A DNA stretch of 64,000 nucleotides from contig JAGDXC010000014.1 of the NCBI GenBank assembly GCA_023269935.1, forward strand, positions 39,402 through 103,401. Reading direction: 5' to 3'. This DNA is from Thermocladium sp. (lineage in GTDB: Archaea > Thermoproteota > Thermoprotei > Thermoproteales > Thermocladiaceae). Below the pieces are notes generated by a model. It was not told where the DNA came from. It was given only the letters and a program-made list of their open reading frames with translations, and did not search any database. The position numbers and the translations under genes are program-made. Numbering within the stretch: the first letter of the stretch is position 1; every line of letters begins with the position of its first letter. Below are positions 17,334-25,795 of the stretch, in pieces.

Positions 17334-18593
17334 TTAGTTTCGTGTATTGCCAAATTTTTTACCATATTTTCCTAATCCAAGGAATCGCTGAATCGTTTTC
17401 CTCATAATCCTTAAGGATTCCTCCAAGTCACCTATGGCAACATATTCATTGTATGCGTGAGCCATAGTTAACTCGCCCGGTCCATAAACAACCACAGGCA
17501 CCCCAATCGCCCTTAGGTAGCGGCCATCCGTTGCTCCCGTTAATATTAATGGAGTAGGTTGCTTACCTTCCTCAATTATTGAATCCCTAACCGAAGCAAC
17601 TATTTCAGCATTAATTGAGGTATAATTAGGCTCGCTAATATCTATAACCTCAACCCCAGCCGAATTACCTAGTCTAGCCGCTAGGTAATCAATAACCTGT
17701 CTAGATGAAACTCCTGGAGGAACCCTCATATCCAGCTCAACCTCAGCAGAGTCGGGCACCATATTTATCTTAGAGCCGCCTCGAATCACGCCAGGATTAA
17801 AGGATACCGATCCTATCACGTTCCTAATATCATCAGTAATACTTAAACCAATGCTTCTAGCGGCTGCTCCATAGATTTCGGCCGAATTCTCAATCGATGC
17901 CCTTAAGTCGCTTGGCAGATTGATTCCCTTATTGAATTCATCAATTGCCTTAGAAGATTCATCAATTGCCTTAATTAGCCTCAAAATTGCATTTTCGCCT
18001 AATATTGGCAAGCTACCATGTGCGGGCCTCCCCATTGTTTTTATCCGTACTTGAGCTAAACCCTTCTCAGCTATACAGAAGCGGGAAGCACCAGTTGGCT
18101 CGGCTATTATGGCCGCATCCCCCCTTAAAACACCATTGTTGACCAGCGCCTCAACGCCAGAATGACCGCCTGACTCCTCATCAACCGTGGCGGAAAAAAT
18201 TATTGATGCATCATTTTCCACTTGTGGAGCCAAATCAATGAACGCCATCATTAATGCAGCTAATCCCCCTTTCATATCAGTTGCCCCTCTGCCGAAAATC
18301 TTTCCATCAATTACCTTACCAGAAAATGGAGGCACGCTCCACTTGCTAGACTCCCCTGGCGGAACTACATCCATGTGCCCATTTAATATAAGTGTTGGAG
18401 ATTTATGGCCAACTTTAGCAATTATATTGGGTTTCCCCTTTTCATATTCATATACATCAACTTGATGCCCATGTTTCCCCAACCACTCCCTTATGAAGCC
18501 GGCAATATCAATTGTTAAACCCGGGGGGTTCACGCTATTTATGCGAATCAGATCAGTTGTTAAACCAATTAACTCTTCTATATTGCCCATCAA
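17334..18593 (-). CDS. M20 metallopeptidase, ArgE/DapE family
   Basis: This is a zinc-dependent amidohydrolase of the acetylornithine deacetylase / succinyl-diaminopimelate desuccinylase group, cleaving N-acyl amino acids. The 419-residue protein shows the first metal motif [15 protein letters not shown], the second [15 protein letters not shown] with the bridging Asp, and the catalytic base region [12 protein letters not shown] third ligand pattern, IAEPTGAS, follows, then the dimerisation (lid) domain around [15 protein letters not shown], and the last ligand in MAHAYNEYV. Its 3' end runs under the 5' flank of the peroxiredoxin gene. The lysine/arginine LysW system uses a different, shorter enzyme (LysK), so the substrate is left open. 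Confidence 0.9.
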   Translation of the reverse strand: MMGNIEELIGLTTDLIRINSVNPPGLTIDIAGFIREWLGKHGHQVDVYEYEKGKPNIIAKVGHKSPTLILNGHMDVVPPGESSKWSVPPFSGKVIDGKIFGRGATDMKGGLAALMMAFIDLAPQVENDASIIFSATVDEESGGHSGVEALVNNGVLRGDAAIIAEPTGASRFCIAEKGLAQVRIKTMGRPAHGSLPILGENAILRLIKAIDESSKAIDEFNKGINLPSDLRASIENSAEIYGAAARSIGLSITDDIRNVIGSVSFNPGVIRGGSKINMVPDSAEVELDMRVPPGVSSRQVIDYLAARLGNSAGVEVIDISEPNYTSINAEIVASVRDSIIEEGKQPTPLILTGATDGRYLRAIGVPVVVYGPGELTMAHAYNEYVAIGDLEESLRIMRKTIQRFLGLGKYGKKFGNTRN

Positions 18594-18719
18594 TTAACCG
18601 GTAGATAACTCTTTAATTAAAATGTTTAGTTACATACAAAACTGGGCCCTTATAGAGACTAGGTCTTATTTCCTTAGATTAACGATAAAAATTTATATAC
18701 TTAGCCATATGACGCCTCG

Positions 18720-18803
18720 TCTTGATGGAGTTCCCCGAGGAGATCTGATTACCTTTACTGAAGCCCTCGCTCCTGCTGGCATTGTGAGAGTTGATCTCCA
18801 TTC
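18720..18803 (+). ncRNA. Structured non-coding RNA candidate
   Basis: A good TATA box (atttatata, 18691-18699) predicts transcription from about 18720, where base composition turns GC-rich. The predicted RNA can close a perfect 7-bp helix, ggagatc (18739-18745) with gatctcc (18793-18799), or alternatively atggag with ctccat (18725-18730 / 18797-18802). An A/T-rich tail follows. A C-box-like ttgatgg and a CTGA are present, but spacing and second pair do not fit a C/D RNA. A 63-codon frame runs through the area but has no family likeness and starts upstream of the predicted transcript. The class of RNA is unknown. Confidence 0.35.
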
Positions 18804-18873
18804 TAAAAATTGACCATACGCAAGCACTAAAAACTCACTCAGCCTTAAAAGGCGGAATTTGTTGATTGTTTTA

Positions 18874-19524
18874 TTATATTCCTAATGCACGCCGTATCCT
18901 AGTTGCAGATGATAAGGGATCATCAGCTCCAGTTATTGCATTCCCTACAACCACTATATCTATATTTTTACCCGCTAGTGCCGCAGCGGTTCCCTCATTG
19001 ATGCCGCCTGCTATAGTTACTTGAATATCATATTTTTCCTTTATTTGAATTGCTTTATTGACAAGATTAGCCGCCGTTAATCCCGTGCGCTTCTGTATAT
19101 CTATTCCAACATGTAGACCTATGAAGTCAGGCCTTACTCCGGATGCAAGTATTTCACTTAATCTTTCATCTATATTGGTTATTCCTATGAAGTCCACTAT
19201 CGATTTTATCCCATTCGATGAGGCAGACTTAATGAATTCTGTGATGGTCTCCAGAGGAGCCACAGCCAATACGCTTGCCATATCGGCTCCAGCATCAGCA
19301 GCCATCTTGACCTCTATCGAGCCAGCATCCATAGTCTTCAAGTCGGCAAATATTGTAGCGTTCCTGCAACAAGCCCGAAGCCTGGATACAGCATACATTC
19401 CGCTCGATTTTATTAAAGGGGTACCAGCCTCAAGTACATCAACTGCGTTGCTCATATATAGTGTCTTAGCCATGCGCGCAGCAGCCTCTATATCCACCAA
19501 ATCAAGCGCAACTTGAAGCTTCAT
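18874..19524 (-). CDS. hxlA: 3-hexulose-6-phosphate synthase
   Basis: HPS condenses formaldehyde with ribulose-5-phosphate; in archaea lacking the oxidative pentose pathway it usually runs backwards, making ribulose-5-phosphate for nucleotides. The 216-residue TIM-barrel protein has the family N-terminus LQVALDLVDIEAAARMA, EAGTPLIKSSG, the catalytic ADLKTMDAGSIEVKMAADAGAD, and HVGIDIQKRTG. The phosphate site AGGINEGTAAAL and VVGNAITGADDP close the barrel. These separate it from orotidine decarboxylase. A promoter with gtattataaac (19545-19555) places the start at ATG 19524. The partner isomerase (PHI) is not adjacent. Confidence 0.9.
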   Translation of the reverse strand: MKLQVALDLVDIEAAARMAKTLYMSNAVDVLEAGTPLIKSSGMYAVSRLRACCRNATIFADLKTMDAGSIEVKMAADAGADMASVLAVAPLETITEFIKSASSNGIKSIVDFIGITNIDERLSEILASGVRPDFIGLHVGIDIQKRTGLTAANLVNKAIQIKEKYDIQVTIAGGINEGTAAALAGKNIDIVVVGNAITGADDPLSSATRIRRALGI

Positions 19525-19544
19525 GCATATAGCCCCGCAGTTAG

Positions 19545-19555
19545 TGTATTATAAA
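19545..19555 (-). promoter_or_regulatory. TATA box of hexulose-phosphate synthase gene
   Basis: Read on the minus strand the block is gtttataatac, centred 26 nt before the ATG at 19524, implying a leaderless transcript. Confidence 0.5.
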
Positions 19556-19623
19556 CAATACCATGATGTGAAAAGCTGTTTTCCCTAAAAAGGCCTTTTG
19601 CTGGAAACAAAAATAAAGAAACG

Positions 19624-20076
19624 CTACCAACCTCTAAATAGTATCTTAACTGGAACGCCATTTCTCATTTCGACTATTATGGTCGTGTCGCTTTGACCTA
19701 TTTTTGTCTGAAGTATATCCACTATATCCTTAATTTTCCTCAACACGGCATTTCTATCAATTATTGAGTCAAGACCCTCCTTTAATATATCATACTCATC
19801 CGTAGGTCTTGGATCTATATATATCTTTAGACCAGTTAACTCTATTGCTGTTGGGAGTACCTCCTTATTCTTTTCCAGTAATTCCTCTATTATCCTCTGT
19901 ATTGCTTCGAACTTATCGACGCGGCCCTTCAGTGCCTCCAAGTCTTTATTTATTGCTTCGGCCTTTCTCTGGTTATCATTTATTAATTGATCAAGATATA
20001 ATAGAAAATCATGAAGGCTCTTGAAGTATAGTATATCCACATCACCAGCCTCTACCTGGGTCTGCTGATTCTCCAT
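19624..20076 (-). CDS. Conserved-looking coiled-coil protein, unknown function
   Basis: No family is recognised with certainty. The 150-residue soluble protein has an acidic N-terminus, a central helical region with heptads (LYLDQLINDNQRKAEAINKDLEALKG; FEAIQRIIEELLEKNKEV), a small beta unit (GLKIYIDPRPTDEY), a second helix pair (LDSIIDRNAVLRKIKDIVDILQ) and a C-terminal strand TTIIVEMRNGVPVKILFRG. There is no signal peptide or cysteine. A strong TATA box (minus-strand ctttttaaata, 20098-20108) supports expression from the ATG at 20076. It may be a prefoldin-like or scaffold protein; this is a guess. Confidence 0.7.
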   Translation of the reverse strand: MENQQTQVEAGDVDILYFKSLHDFLLYLDQLINDNQRKAEAINKDLEALKGRVDKFEAIQRIIEELLEKNKEVLPTAIELTGLKIYIDPRPTDEYDILKEGLDSIIDRNAVLRKIKDIVDILQTKIGQSDTTIIVEMRNGVPVKILFRGW

Positions 20077-20215
20077 ACTACCAATTCAACTCGGCATATT
20101 TAAAAAGGTTACCTTGAATTTACCGCACTTAGGTTATCGACTTTTCAATTAATATTGATGGGCATTAATCATGGTTAACATCCTCTGATCTATTTCCAGA
20201 AAGTTATGGAGAAAC

Positions 20216-20272
20216 GAACTACCTGCCTCCCCTGTGAGAGGGTGTTCCTTGTCTTGGATGAGGGCTTTCTTC
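20216..20272 (+). repeat. IS200/IS605-like end remnant (GAACTACC motif)
   Basis: The segment begins gaactacctgcctcccc, forms a short hairpin (ccct / aggg), and ends in agggctttcttcc. The pattern gaactacc - hairpin - gggcttt is the one I associate with right ends of IS200/IS605-family elements in archaea. A related gtgaactaccc occurs at 52374-52384. There is no transposase or TnpB gene here, so if real it is a relic. The association is from memory, not from a search. Confidence 0.3.
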
Positions 20273-20621
20273 CTTGGACTCAATAAATCATAGGGATTAC
20301 GAAGAGTCCTCCGCGGCATAAGCTTCCCTAGCCCTAGGGATACAAACCCAGTAAATGCCTAGATAAATGCATGATTTTAACGCATAAAAGCATTCCAATG
20401 GAGCGCTCCCCCTTATGGAGGAACCTTCGCCACTTAATCCCAAAAAGTTAAATTCACCTTGATTCTTAAGACAAGTATACTTATTAGATTTATGTAATTG
20501 CACATTGATTTTCAATTATTATTGGTTTTTATAAATGCATAATCATGCAGCTGCATCCCCCATAATATGCTAGTAATTCATGGATACAGGCAGGAAAGTT
20601 ATCTAAAAGTTTGATCGTATT

Positions 20622-20631
20622 ATATTTAAAA
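20622..20631 (+). promoter_or_regulatory. TATA box of gar1-tfb
   Basis: The sequence atatttaaaa is centred 28 nt before the ATG at 20655 and is the only strong TATA element at the end of the gap. Confidence 0.6.
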
Positions 20632-20654
20632 ATGGGGAGAGGCGCGTATACGTC

Positions 20655-20966
20655 ATGTCTCTAAAGAAAATAGGCGAGGCACTTCATATTGCTAATGATG
20701 GCAAGATAGTTGCTCGTCTAGCCGTAGTACCTCCTCTTGGTATCCAAGTGTTTGATTATGGAATGAAACGCGTTGGGTCATTATACGATATAATTGGACC
20801 GGTAAAGGCACCTTATGGATTGATAAAGACCAACCAAAATGATGCATCATTCATAATCGGTAAATCAATATATGTGGATGCAAGGAGTCTGGAAAAGCAA
20901 AACAGAAAGTTAGTTAAGGGAGAGAAACGGAGGGGAAGGCATCATGGAAGAAGCAGAAGAATTTAA
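20655..20966 (+). CDS. gar1: H/ACA RNA-protein complex subunit Gar1
   Basis: Gar1 binds Cbf5 in the H/ACA ribonucleoprotein that pseudouridylates rRNA and helps release product RNA. The 103-residue protein shows the small beta-barrel: MSLKKIGEALHIANDGKIVAR, the turn VFDYGMKRVGSLYDIIGPVKAPYG and IGKSIYVDARS, followed by a basic tail (KLVKGEKRRGRHHGRSRRI). The length is typical of archaeal Gar1. It overlaps the TFB gene by 23 nt; a gar1-tfb pair is a known archaeal gene order. Confidence 0.93.
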   Translation: MSLKKIGEALHIANDGKIVARLAVVPPLGIQVFDYGMKRVGSLYDIIGPVKAPYGLIKTNQNDASFIIGKSIYVDARSLEKQNRKLVKGEKRRGRHHGRSRRI

Positions 20967-21837
20967 GTGCAAAGTCTGCGGCTCAACTGAGATAGTTTAC
21001 GATGGAAAAACAGGTGAATTGGTTTGCACTAAATGTGGCACTGTATTGAAAGAACAGCCTCTTATCGATATAGGAGCCGAGTGGCGTGATTTCGGAGATA
21101 GACCTAGCAGGGCGCGCGCCCAGGTAATTGATGAGTCGCAGCCTCATTATGGCATAGGATTGCTGAAGATAGGGCAGATGCTTGGAAAACAGCATAGATT
21201 AGGATTCGAACGAAAAATAGAGGCCATAATTAGAACCAATAATATAGAGCGTAATGTCGTCACCATAAGACATGTGGTTAAGCAAATAATAATTAGATTA
21301 TCGATTCCAAACTCTATTTTATCCAGTGTAATAACCGAATATAGAAGACTGGCAGAGAATGGTTATAAAGGACGCCTACGCGAGACGGCAGTCGCATTAA
21401 CATACTTAAATTGCAAGAAGTCGGGCATACCATGTAGGCTGAAGACTTTAATCAAGATAACTGGAATAGAGGGGCATGGCCTTAATAGGACAATAACTAA
21501 GATAAAGCAAATAACTAATGATAAGATACAGATAAATGGAAGCGACGTTATGAGGTATGTTTCATCCCTAGTTCAATCAATCGATACTGGATCAATAGAG
21601 AAGAAGACCATATATAGCTTCGTGATCGAGATATTAAATAGAGCGCATGAGAAAAGGTTACTAAATGGTAAATCCTCATACTCAGTCGCTGCAGCGGCGG
21701 TATATATAGCGATGATGGTTTTCGGAGTAAAAACTAAACAAAGAGATGTAGCTAATGTAGCTAATGTCACGGACGTTACAATAAGAAGTCGATACAGGGA
21801 ATTAATGGAGAAAATAGGAATTGTCTTATATATTTAG
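20944..21837 (+). CDS. tfb: Transcription initiation factor B (TFB / TFIIB homologue)
   Basis: TFB bridges TBP-bound DNA and RNA polymerase and selects the transcription start. The 297-residue protein has an N-terminal zinc ribbon (CKVCGSTEIVYDGK then CTKCGTVL), the B-reader segment (GAEWRDFGDRPSRARAQ), and two cyclin repeats, the second beginning about residue 200 (SDVMRYVSSLVQSIDTGS). The C-terminal helix-turn-helix DVANVANVTDVTIRSRYREL recognises the BRE. Translation probably couples to gar1 through the 23-nt overlap. The length is standard. Confidence 0.96.
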   Translation: MEEAEEFKCKVCGSTEIVYDGKTGELVCTKCGTVLKEQPLIDIGAEWRDFGDRPSRARAQVIDESQPHYGIGLLKIGQMLGKQHRLGFERKIEAIIRTNNIERNVVTIRHVVKQIIIRLSIPNSILSSVITEYRRLAENGYKGRLRETAVALTYLNCKKSGIPCRLKTLIKITGIEGHGLNRTITKIKQITNDKIQINGSDVMRYVSSLVQSIDTGSIEKKTIYSFVIEILNRAHEKRLLNGKSSYSVAAAAVYIAMMVFGVKTKQRDVANVANVTDVTIRSRYRELMEKIGIVLYI

Positions 21838-21843
21838 ATCTCG

Positions 21844-23025
21844 CTATGCCCTCTCCAGAACAATAGAAAAACCTTGACCACTTCCAACACAAAGCGTAGC
21901 TACACCAAGATTCTTGCCTTTCTCATTTAATATTCTAGCCAATGTACCTGTTATTCTTGCTCCAGTTGCGCCTAATGGGTGTCCAATTGCTATTGCTCCG
22001 CCATGAATATTTACCCTATTTATGTCTATTCCAAGTTGCTTAATAGCATAGAGTACAACCACTGCAAAGGCTTCATTTATCTCCCAATAATCAATATCCT
22101 CTGGCTTTAAGCCAGCTCGTTGAAGCGCTTTTTGACTGGCTGGCACAGGGCCCATACCCATTAAGGCTGGATGAACCCCGGCCCACCCCATTGACCGTAT
22201 CTTGGCAAGTGGCTTCAATCCGTATTCCTTAACCTTCTTCTCGGACATCAACATTACCAACGATGCTCCTGCATTTAATGGGGATGAATTACCGGCAGTG
22301 ATTACTCCATTCGCCATGAATGCAGGAGGCAATTTAGCTATTTGCTCCAGTGTAGTGTCTGGCCTAATGCTTTGATCCTTATCCACCACTATTTTTCTTC
22401 CTTGGTACTCTACCTCCAATGGCAATATTTCGCCCTTGAACCAACCCTCATCAAGGGACTTGGCGGCAAGCATGTGACTCCTATAGGCTAATTGATCCAT
22501 TTCCTCCTTAGGTATTTTAGCATAACGAGCCAAATTCTCGGCGGTTAATCCCATGTTATAGCCAATCCCCATCTGTAGATGTGAGTAATGGGGATCAGTC
22601 ATCAATTTGAAGTTTATGGCTACATGTGGATTATTGCTCATCGGCACATGAGTCATGTGCTCCATACCGCCCGCAAGCACTATATCCGAATTGCCAGTCA
22701 TTATTTCCATTGCACCAATGGATATGGATGTCATACTGGATGCGCATGCTCTATCTACTGCCATGGCTGGAACCTCTATTGGCAGGTCCGCAAGAAAAAC
22801 GGGATGCCTTCCTGCATATAGCCAATTCTCATCAGCTTGCAGGGCGCATCCAGTTATTACGTCGCCAATCTCCTTTGGATTAACGCCTGTTCTATTTACT
22901 ACCTCCTTAATTAGCTTGGCCAGCGCCTCATCCATTCTAATTGAGTTGAATACATCCTTCTCCGGCTCATTAGGTCTAGAGCGGGAAAAAGCCGTTCTAA
23001 GGAAATCAACTATATAGACATCCAT
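21844..23025 (-). CDS. Acetoacetyl-CoA thiolase (acetyl-CoA C-acetyltransferase)
   Basis: This thiolase cleaves acetoacetyl-CoA to two acetyl-CoA, the last step of the dicarboxylate/4-hydroxybutyrate cycle. The 393-residue protein has the nucleophile Cys in DRACASSMTSISIG, the NEAFAVV motif, the catalytic His in HGGAIAIGHPLGATGARI and the second Cys in TLCVGSGQGFS. All classic thiolase residues are present, unlike the archaeal-type thiolases that pair with HMG-CoA synthase and lack the second Cys motif. It follows the dehydrogenase/hydratase fusion by 3 nt, so the two form one operon with consecutive reactions. Confidence 0.93.
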   Translation of the reverse strand: MDVYIVDFLRTAFSRSRPNEPEKDVFNSIRMDEALAKLIKEVVNRTGVNPKEIGDVITGCALQADENWLYAGRHPVFLADLPIEVPAMAVDRACASSMTSISIGAMEIMTGNSDIVLAGGMEHMTHVPMSNNPHVAINFKLMTDPHYSHLQMGIGYNMGLTAENLARYAKIPKEEMDQLAYRSHMLAAKSLDEGWFKGEILPLEVEYQGRKIVVDKDQSIRPDTTLEQIAKLPPAFMANGVITAGNSSPLNAGASLVMLMSEKKVKEYGLKPLAKIRSMGWAGVHPALMGMGPVPASQKALQRAGLKPEDIDYWEINEAFAVVVLYAIKQLGIDINRVNIHGGAIAIGHPLGATGARITGTLARILNEKGKNLGVATLCVGSGQGFSIVLERA

Positions 23026-23028
23026 TCT

Positions 23029-25050
23029 TCATCTCCCCTTGAAGTTTGGTTGTCTCTTTTGTGAAAATGCCATTATTCCCTCCTTTAGATCCTCTGTGGA
23101 GAATAATAAACCCATCGCGGTGGCCTCCATCTCTAGACCAACATCACTAGCCACTTCGCCAGCCTTATTTGTAAGTCTCTTGGCTAGCGCCACTGATATT
23201 GGCGCTACTTTTGCAGCTATATCCCTGGCATATTGAAGCACCTTATCGTCGAATCCATCTCTGGGCAATAGCATATTAATTAATCCCCACTCATATGCTG
23301 TCTTAGCGCTTACTCGCTCGCCAGTCAATACTAATTGATTGGCCCTGCTGACCCCAATTAACTTGACCGCTCTCTGAGTACCGCCCCAACCTGGTATTAA
23401 GCCTAGAGTTACTTCTGGGAATCCTATCTGTGCATCCTCCGTGGCAACCCGTAAATCACATGCTAGCGATAACTCAAGGCCGCCGCCTAAAGCATATCCC
23501 TTTATTGCAGCAATGGTTAGTTTAGGCATCTCCATTAATCTCCTAAATGTCCTCTCCCCCTTCCTGGAGAACTCTGTGAACTGTAGTGGATTAGAGAAGT
23601 AGAAGCCCGTTAAGTCGGCACCAGCGGACATTATGTCGCCCACGCCTGTTATTACAACGACGTTAACTTCTGGGTCATCCCAAAGGGCATCTATTGCCGC
23701 ATTAAGTTCATCGAGAACTTTTCCATTTATTGTATTATACTTAGGCCTATTCAAACTTATGCGAGCAACCTTGAAGTCGAATTTCTCAACCTTAATAGTC
23801 TCGAATTGACCTACTCCAACTCCAGGCTTGGTGACTGGCCCTTGTCTAGCCTCTGGTTGAATTGATGGCTGTTGTGGTTGCTCCACTATGAATTTTATGC
23901 GGCCCTGCGAGACTTCGCGTAATTTTCCTTCAGCTATTGATCTTGCTGGCTTAAAAACATCAACTCCAAACTCTTTTGCGAGGGACTCTAGTTTAGCCTT
24001 TACTTCCTCATTGCTGAGGCTTTTGGCTACGCTGAAGGGGCCGAATGGCCTATTTAATCCAAGCATTACAGCGGTATCCACGTCCTCAGGCTTCTCTGCT
24101 ACTCCCTCTTCAAGTACCTTAACTGCCTCATTTATTTCCACTGCAAAGAAATCAAGAAGCCCTACCTTATTAGTGACCTTCATTATGTCTATGGAGGGCC
24201 TGCCCTTGCTCCAATCATAGAATCCCTTGCCGGTCTTCTTGCCGAGCCTTTTCTCCTCATACATTTTCTTTATGGTAATGCATTTACCGTAGTCGCTGGA
24301 TAAGGCCTTAGAGAAGTATTCCATGCTATGATAAACTACATCTATTCCAACGAAGTCGAGCAATTCATATGCTCCCATGGGAAGCCCTTGCCCAAGCAAT
24401 AAAGCATCAACCTCCTCGGGTGTTGCTATACCCTTGTCTTGAATCAAGCATAATAAAAGAAGCTCCGGGGCTTGAATCCTATTCACTATGAACCCAGGCG
24501 AGTCTTTAAGCACCTTAACTGGAGTCTTTCCAAGGGCTTTAGATAGATCGAATATTGTTTGAAATGCTTCGTCGCTTGTCTTGGATCCCTTTATTACTTC
24601 CACCAGCTTCATTACGACTGGGGGATTGAAGAAATGCATTCCAACAACCATCTCCGGTCTCGATGTTGCTGCGGCTAAGTCGCTTATCCTTATATTGCTA
24701 GTATTGGATGCAAGTATTGCATGTTTTGGTGCTGCGGCGTCTGCATCTTTGAATACCTTTATTTTTAAGTCTAGTAATTCTGGAACCGCTTCGATAACTA
24801 GGTCAGCATTCTTAACGGCAGATTGCAAATCGGTAAATGTCATTATCCTGGCCATTATATCATCTACATTTCCCACCCTTCCCTTCTCGGCAAGCTTTGT
24901 GAGGCTCTCTCTTATCCTGGCGAGGCCTTTCTTTAATGCATCTTCATAGGCATCCATTAGATTTACATTAAAGCCATTAATTGCGAATAACTCCGCTATT
25001 CCGTGTCCCATTTCTCCAGCCCCTATTACTGCTACGTTTTTTATGTTCAC
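23029..25050 (-). CDS. Bifunctional crotonyl-CoA hydratase / (S)-3-hydroxybutyryl-CoA dehydrogenase
   Basis: The fusion enzyme hydrates crotonyl-CoA and oxidises (S)-3-hydroxybutyryl-CoA with NAD to acetoacetyl-CoA, near the end of the 4-hydroxybutyrate route. The N-terminal half (1-380) is the dehydrogenase: GAGEMGHGIAELFAINGF, catalytic His in GMHFFNPP, then PGFIVNRI. A linker rich in Q and P (about 392-415) leads to the crotonase domain with GYALGGGLELSLACDLRVA and GFPEVTLGLIPGWGGTQR carrying both catalytic glutamates. Its 673 residues match the crenarchaeal enzymes. A simple beta-oxidation role is possible but the thiolase and organism type favour carbon fixation. Confidence 0.94.
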   Translation of the reverse strand: MNIKNVAVIGAGEMGHGIAELFAINGFNVNLMDAYEDALKKGLARIRESLTKLAEKGRVGNVDDIMARIMTFTDLQSAVKNADLVIEAVPELLDLKIKVFKDADAAAPKHAILASNTSNIRISDLAAATSRPEMVVGMHFFNPPVVMKLVEVIKGSKTSDEAFQTIFDLSKALGKTPVKVLKDSPGFIVNRIQAPELLLLCLIQDKGIATPEEVDALLLGQGLPMGAYELLDFVGIDVVYHSMEYFSKALSSDYGKCITIKKMYEEKRLGKKTGKGFYDWSKGRPSIDIMKVTNKVGLLDFFAVEINEAVKVLEEGVAEKPEDVDTAVMLGLNRPFGPFSVAKSLSNEEVKAKLESLAKEFGVDVFKPARSIAEGKLREVSQGRIKFIVEQPQQPSIQPEARQGPVTKPGVGVGQFETIKVEKFDFKVARISLNRPKYNTINGKVLDELNAAIDALWDDPEVNVVVITGVGDIMSAGADLTGFYFSNPLQFTEFSRKGERTFRRLMEMPKLTIAAIKGYALGGGLELSLACDLRVATEDAQIGFPEVTLGLIPGWGGTQRAVKLIGVSRANQLVLTGERVSAKTAYEWGLINMLLPRDGFDDKVLQYARDIAAKVAPISVALAKRLTNKAGEVASDVGLEMEATAMGLLFSTEDLKEGIMAFSQKRQPNFKGR

Positions 25051-25252
25051 ATTAAATCACCCTTCCACATACAACTCTACGCCTGCAATTAGCATTTAAA
25101 AAATTTTACTAATATAATATACACTTCTATTTTATGATTCTTATTATGTTGGTTAAAATGATGAAGCCATTTTCTAACAAAGATAGTATTTGATGTTTAT
25201 TATATTGCATTCTATATGTGTAGAATAAAAAATCAACGAGCAGGAAACACAA

Positions 25253-25262
25253 CATTTTTAAT
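25253..25262 (+). promoter_or_regulatory. TATA box of the TFE-beta gene
   Basis: The sequence catttttaat is centred 27 nt before the ATG at 25284. The remainder of the 233-nt gap (25051-25250) is AT-rich with no gene. Confidence 0.55.
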
Positions 25263-25283
25263 CGAGCATAAAATGAACGATTA

Positions 25284-25700
25284 ATGAGCGGGGAGGATGA
25301 GTATGGGGAATTAGATGAGAACGAGAGCAAGATCTTGATAGCGCTAATAAAGCTCGGAAATCAATATAATCAAAGGGATTTGTGGCGAATGGCTGGAATA
25401 AACAGTAAATCCGGAATACCGGCTCTCAGCAAGCTAGAGAGAAGGGGATTAATAGAGAGGGATAAGGTTGGCGGCGATAAGCGAAGCCAATATGTAGTTA
25501 GGTTGACAGACGCTGGCGTAAAAAAGGCGAAAGCCCTTGTTGAGGGCATGAAGACCGGCATGGGTACTGATATCGAACTACTCATGTCAATACCATGCTT
25601 CTATTGCCCCTATATAAAGGATTGTGGAAAGGGAGGGCATGTTAGTCCAGATACTTGTGAGCTATTGGGACGATGGATATACAATATATCTAAGCTATAA
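25284..25700 (+). CDS. Transcription factor E beta subunit (RPC39/RPC34 homologue)
   Basis: TFE-beta pairs with TFE-alpha and stabilises the open promoter complex; it is the archaeal relative of the Pol III subunit RPC39 and TFIIE-beta. The 138-residue protein has one winged helix (about 12-90: ENESKILIALIKLGNQYNQRD, SALSKLERRGLIERDKV) and a C-terminal Fe-S motif with C105, C108, C114 and C125, the last three within CPYIKDCGKGGHVSPDTC. The GG-x-V-S-P-x-x-C-x-x-L-x-x-W pattern is that of the RPC39 cluster domain. Automatic annotation would probably call it MarR. No TFE-alpha gene is in the window. Confidence 0.85.
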   Translation: MSGEDEYGELDENESKILIALIKLGNQYNQRDLWRMAGINSKSGIPALSKLERRGLIERDKVGGDKRSQYVVRLTDAGVKKAKALVEGMKTGMGTDIELLMSIPCFYCPYIKDCGKGGHVSPDTCELLGRWIYNISKL

Positions 25701-25795
25701 TTGTGAAAAATACTAGGGTAAATGCAGATGCTTAATGACTTTCTCGCGATAATCATTATCGCTTCTCTTATTAATCCCACCAAATGAATTATTTC

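Larger units (their letters stand above)
20077..20654. other. 578-nt gap with palindromic remnants and the gar1 promoter
   Basis: This gap holds no convincing gene. A 72-codon minus-strand frame (20297-20515) has no family likeness and odd composition. Three GC-rich islands stand out: 20216-20272 (described separately), 20305-20345 (with ccctagccctaggg), and 20398-20440 (with ggagcgctcc and the complementary-looking ccttatggagg). On the minus strand gaatttaac near 20447-20455 could be a TATA element in front of these islands, so a minus-strand RNA of about 200-230 nt is possible. No SRP or RNase P signature was recognised in it. Confidence 0.4.

Noticed and set aside
18622..18813. 63-codon plus-strand frame
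   Set aside because: The TATA box lies inside it and the region looks like a structured RNA; no protein family is suggested.
20297..20515. 72-codon minus-strand frame in the long gap
   Set aside because: No family likeness, mixed composition, and it crosses the GC-rich palindromic islands; more likely chance.
23888..24949. Antisense frames of 110-122 codons opposite the dehydrogenase/hydratase fusion
   Set aside because: They are shadows of the strong coding bias of the real gene and show no domain.
25127..25330. 67-codon minus-strand frame between the dehydrogenase fusion and TFE-beta
   Set aside because: It overlaps the TFE-beta start and promoter and has the composition of AT-rich intergenic DNA.
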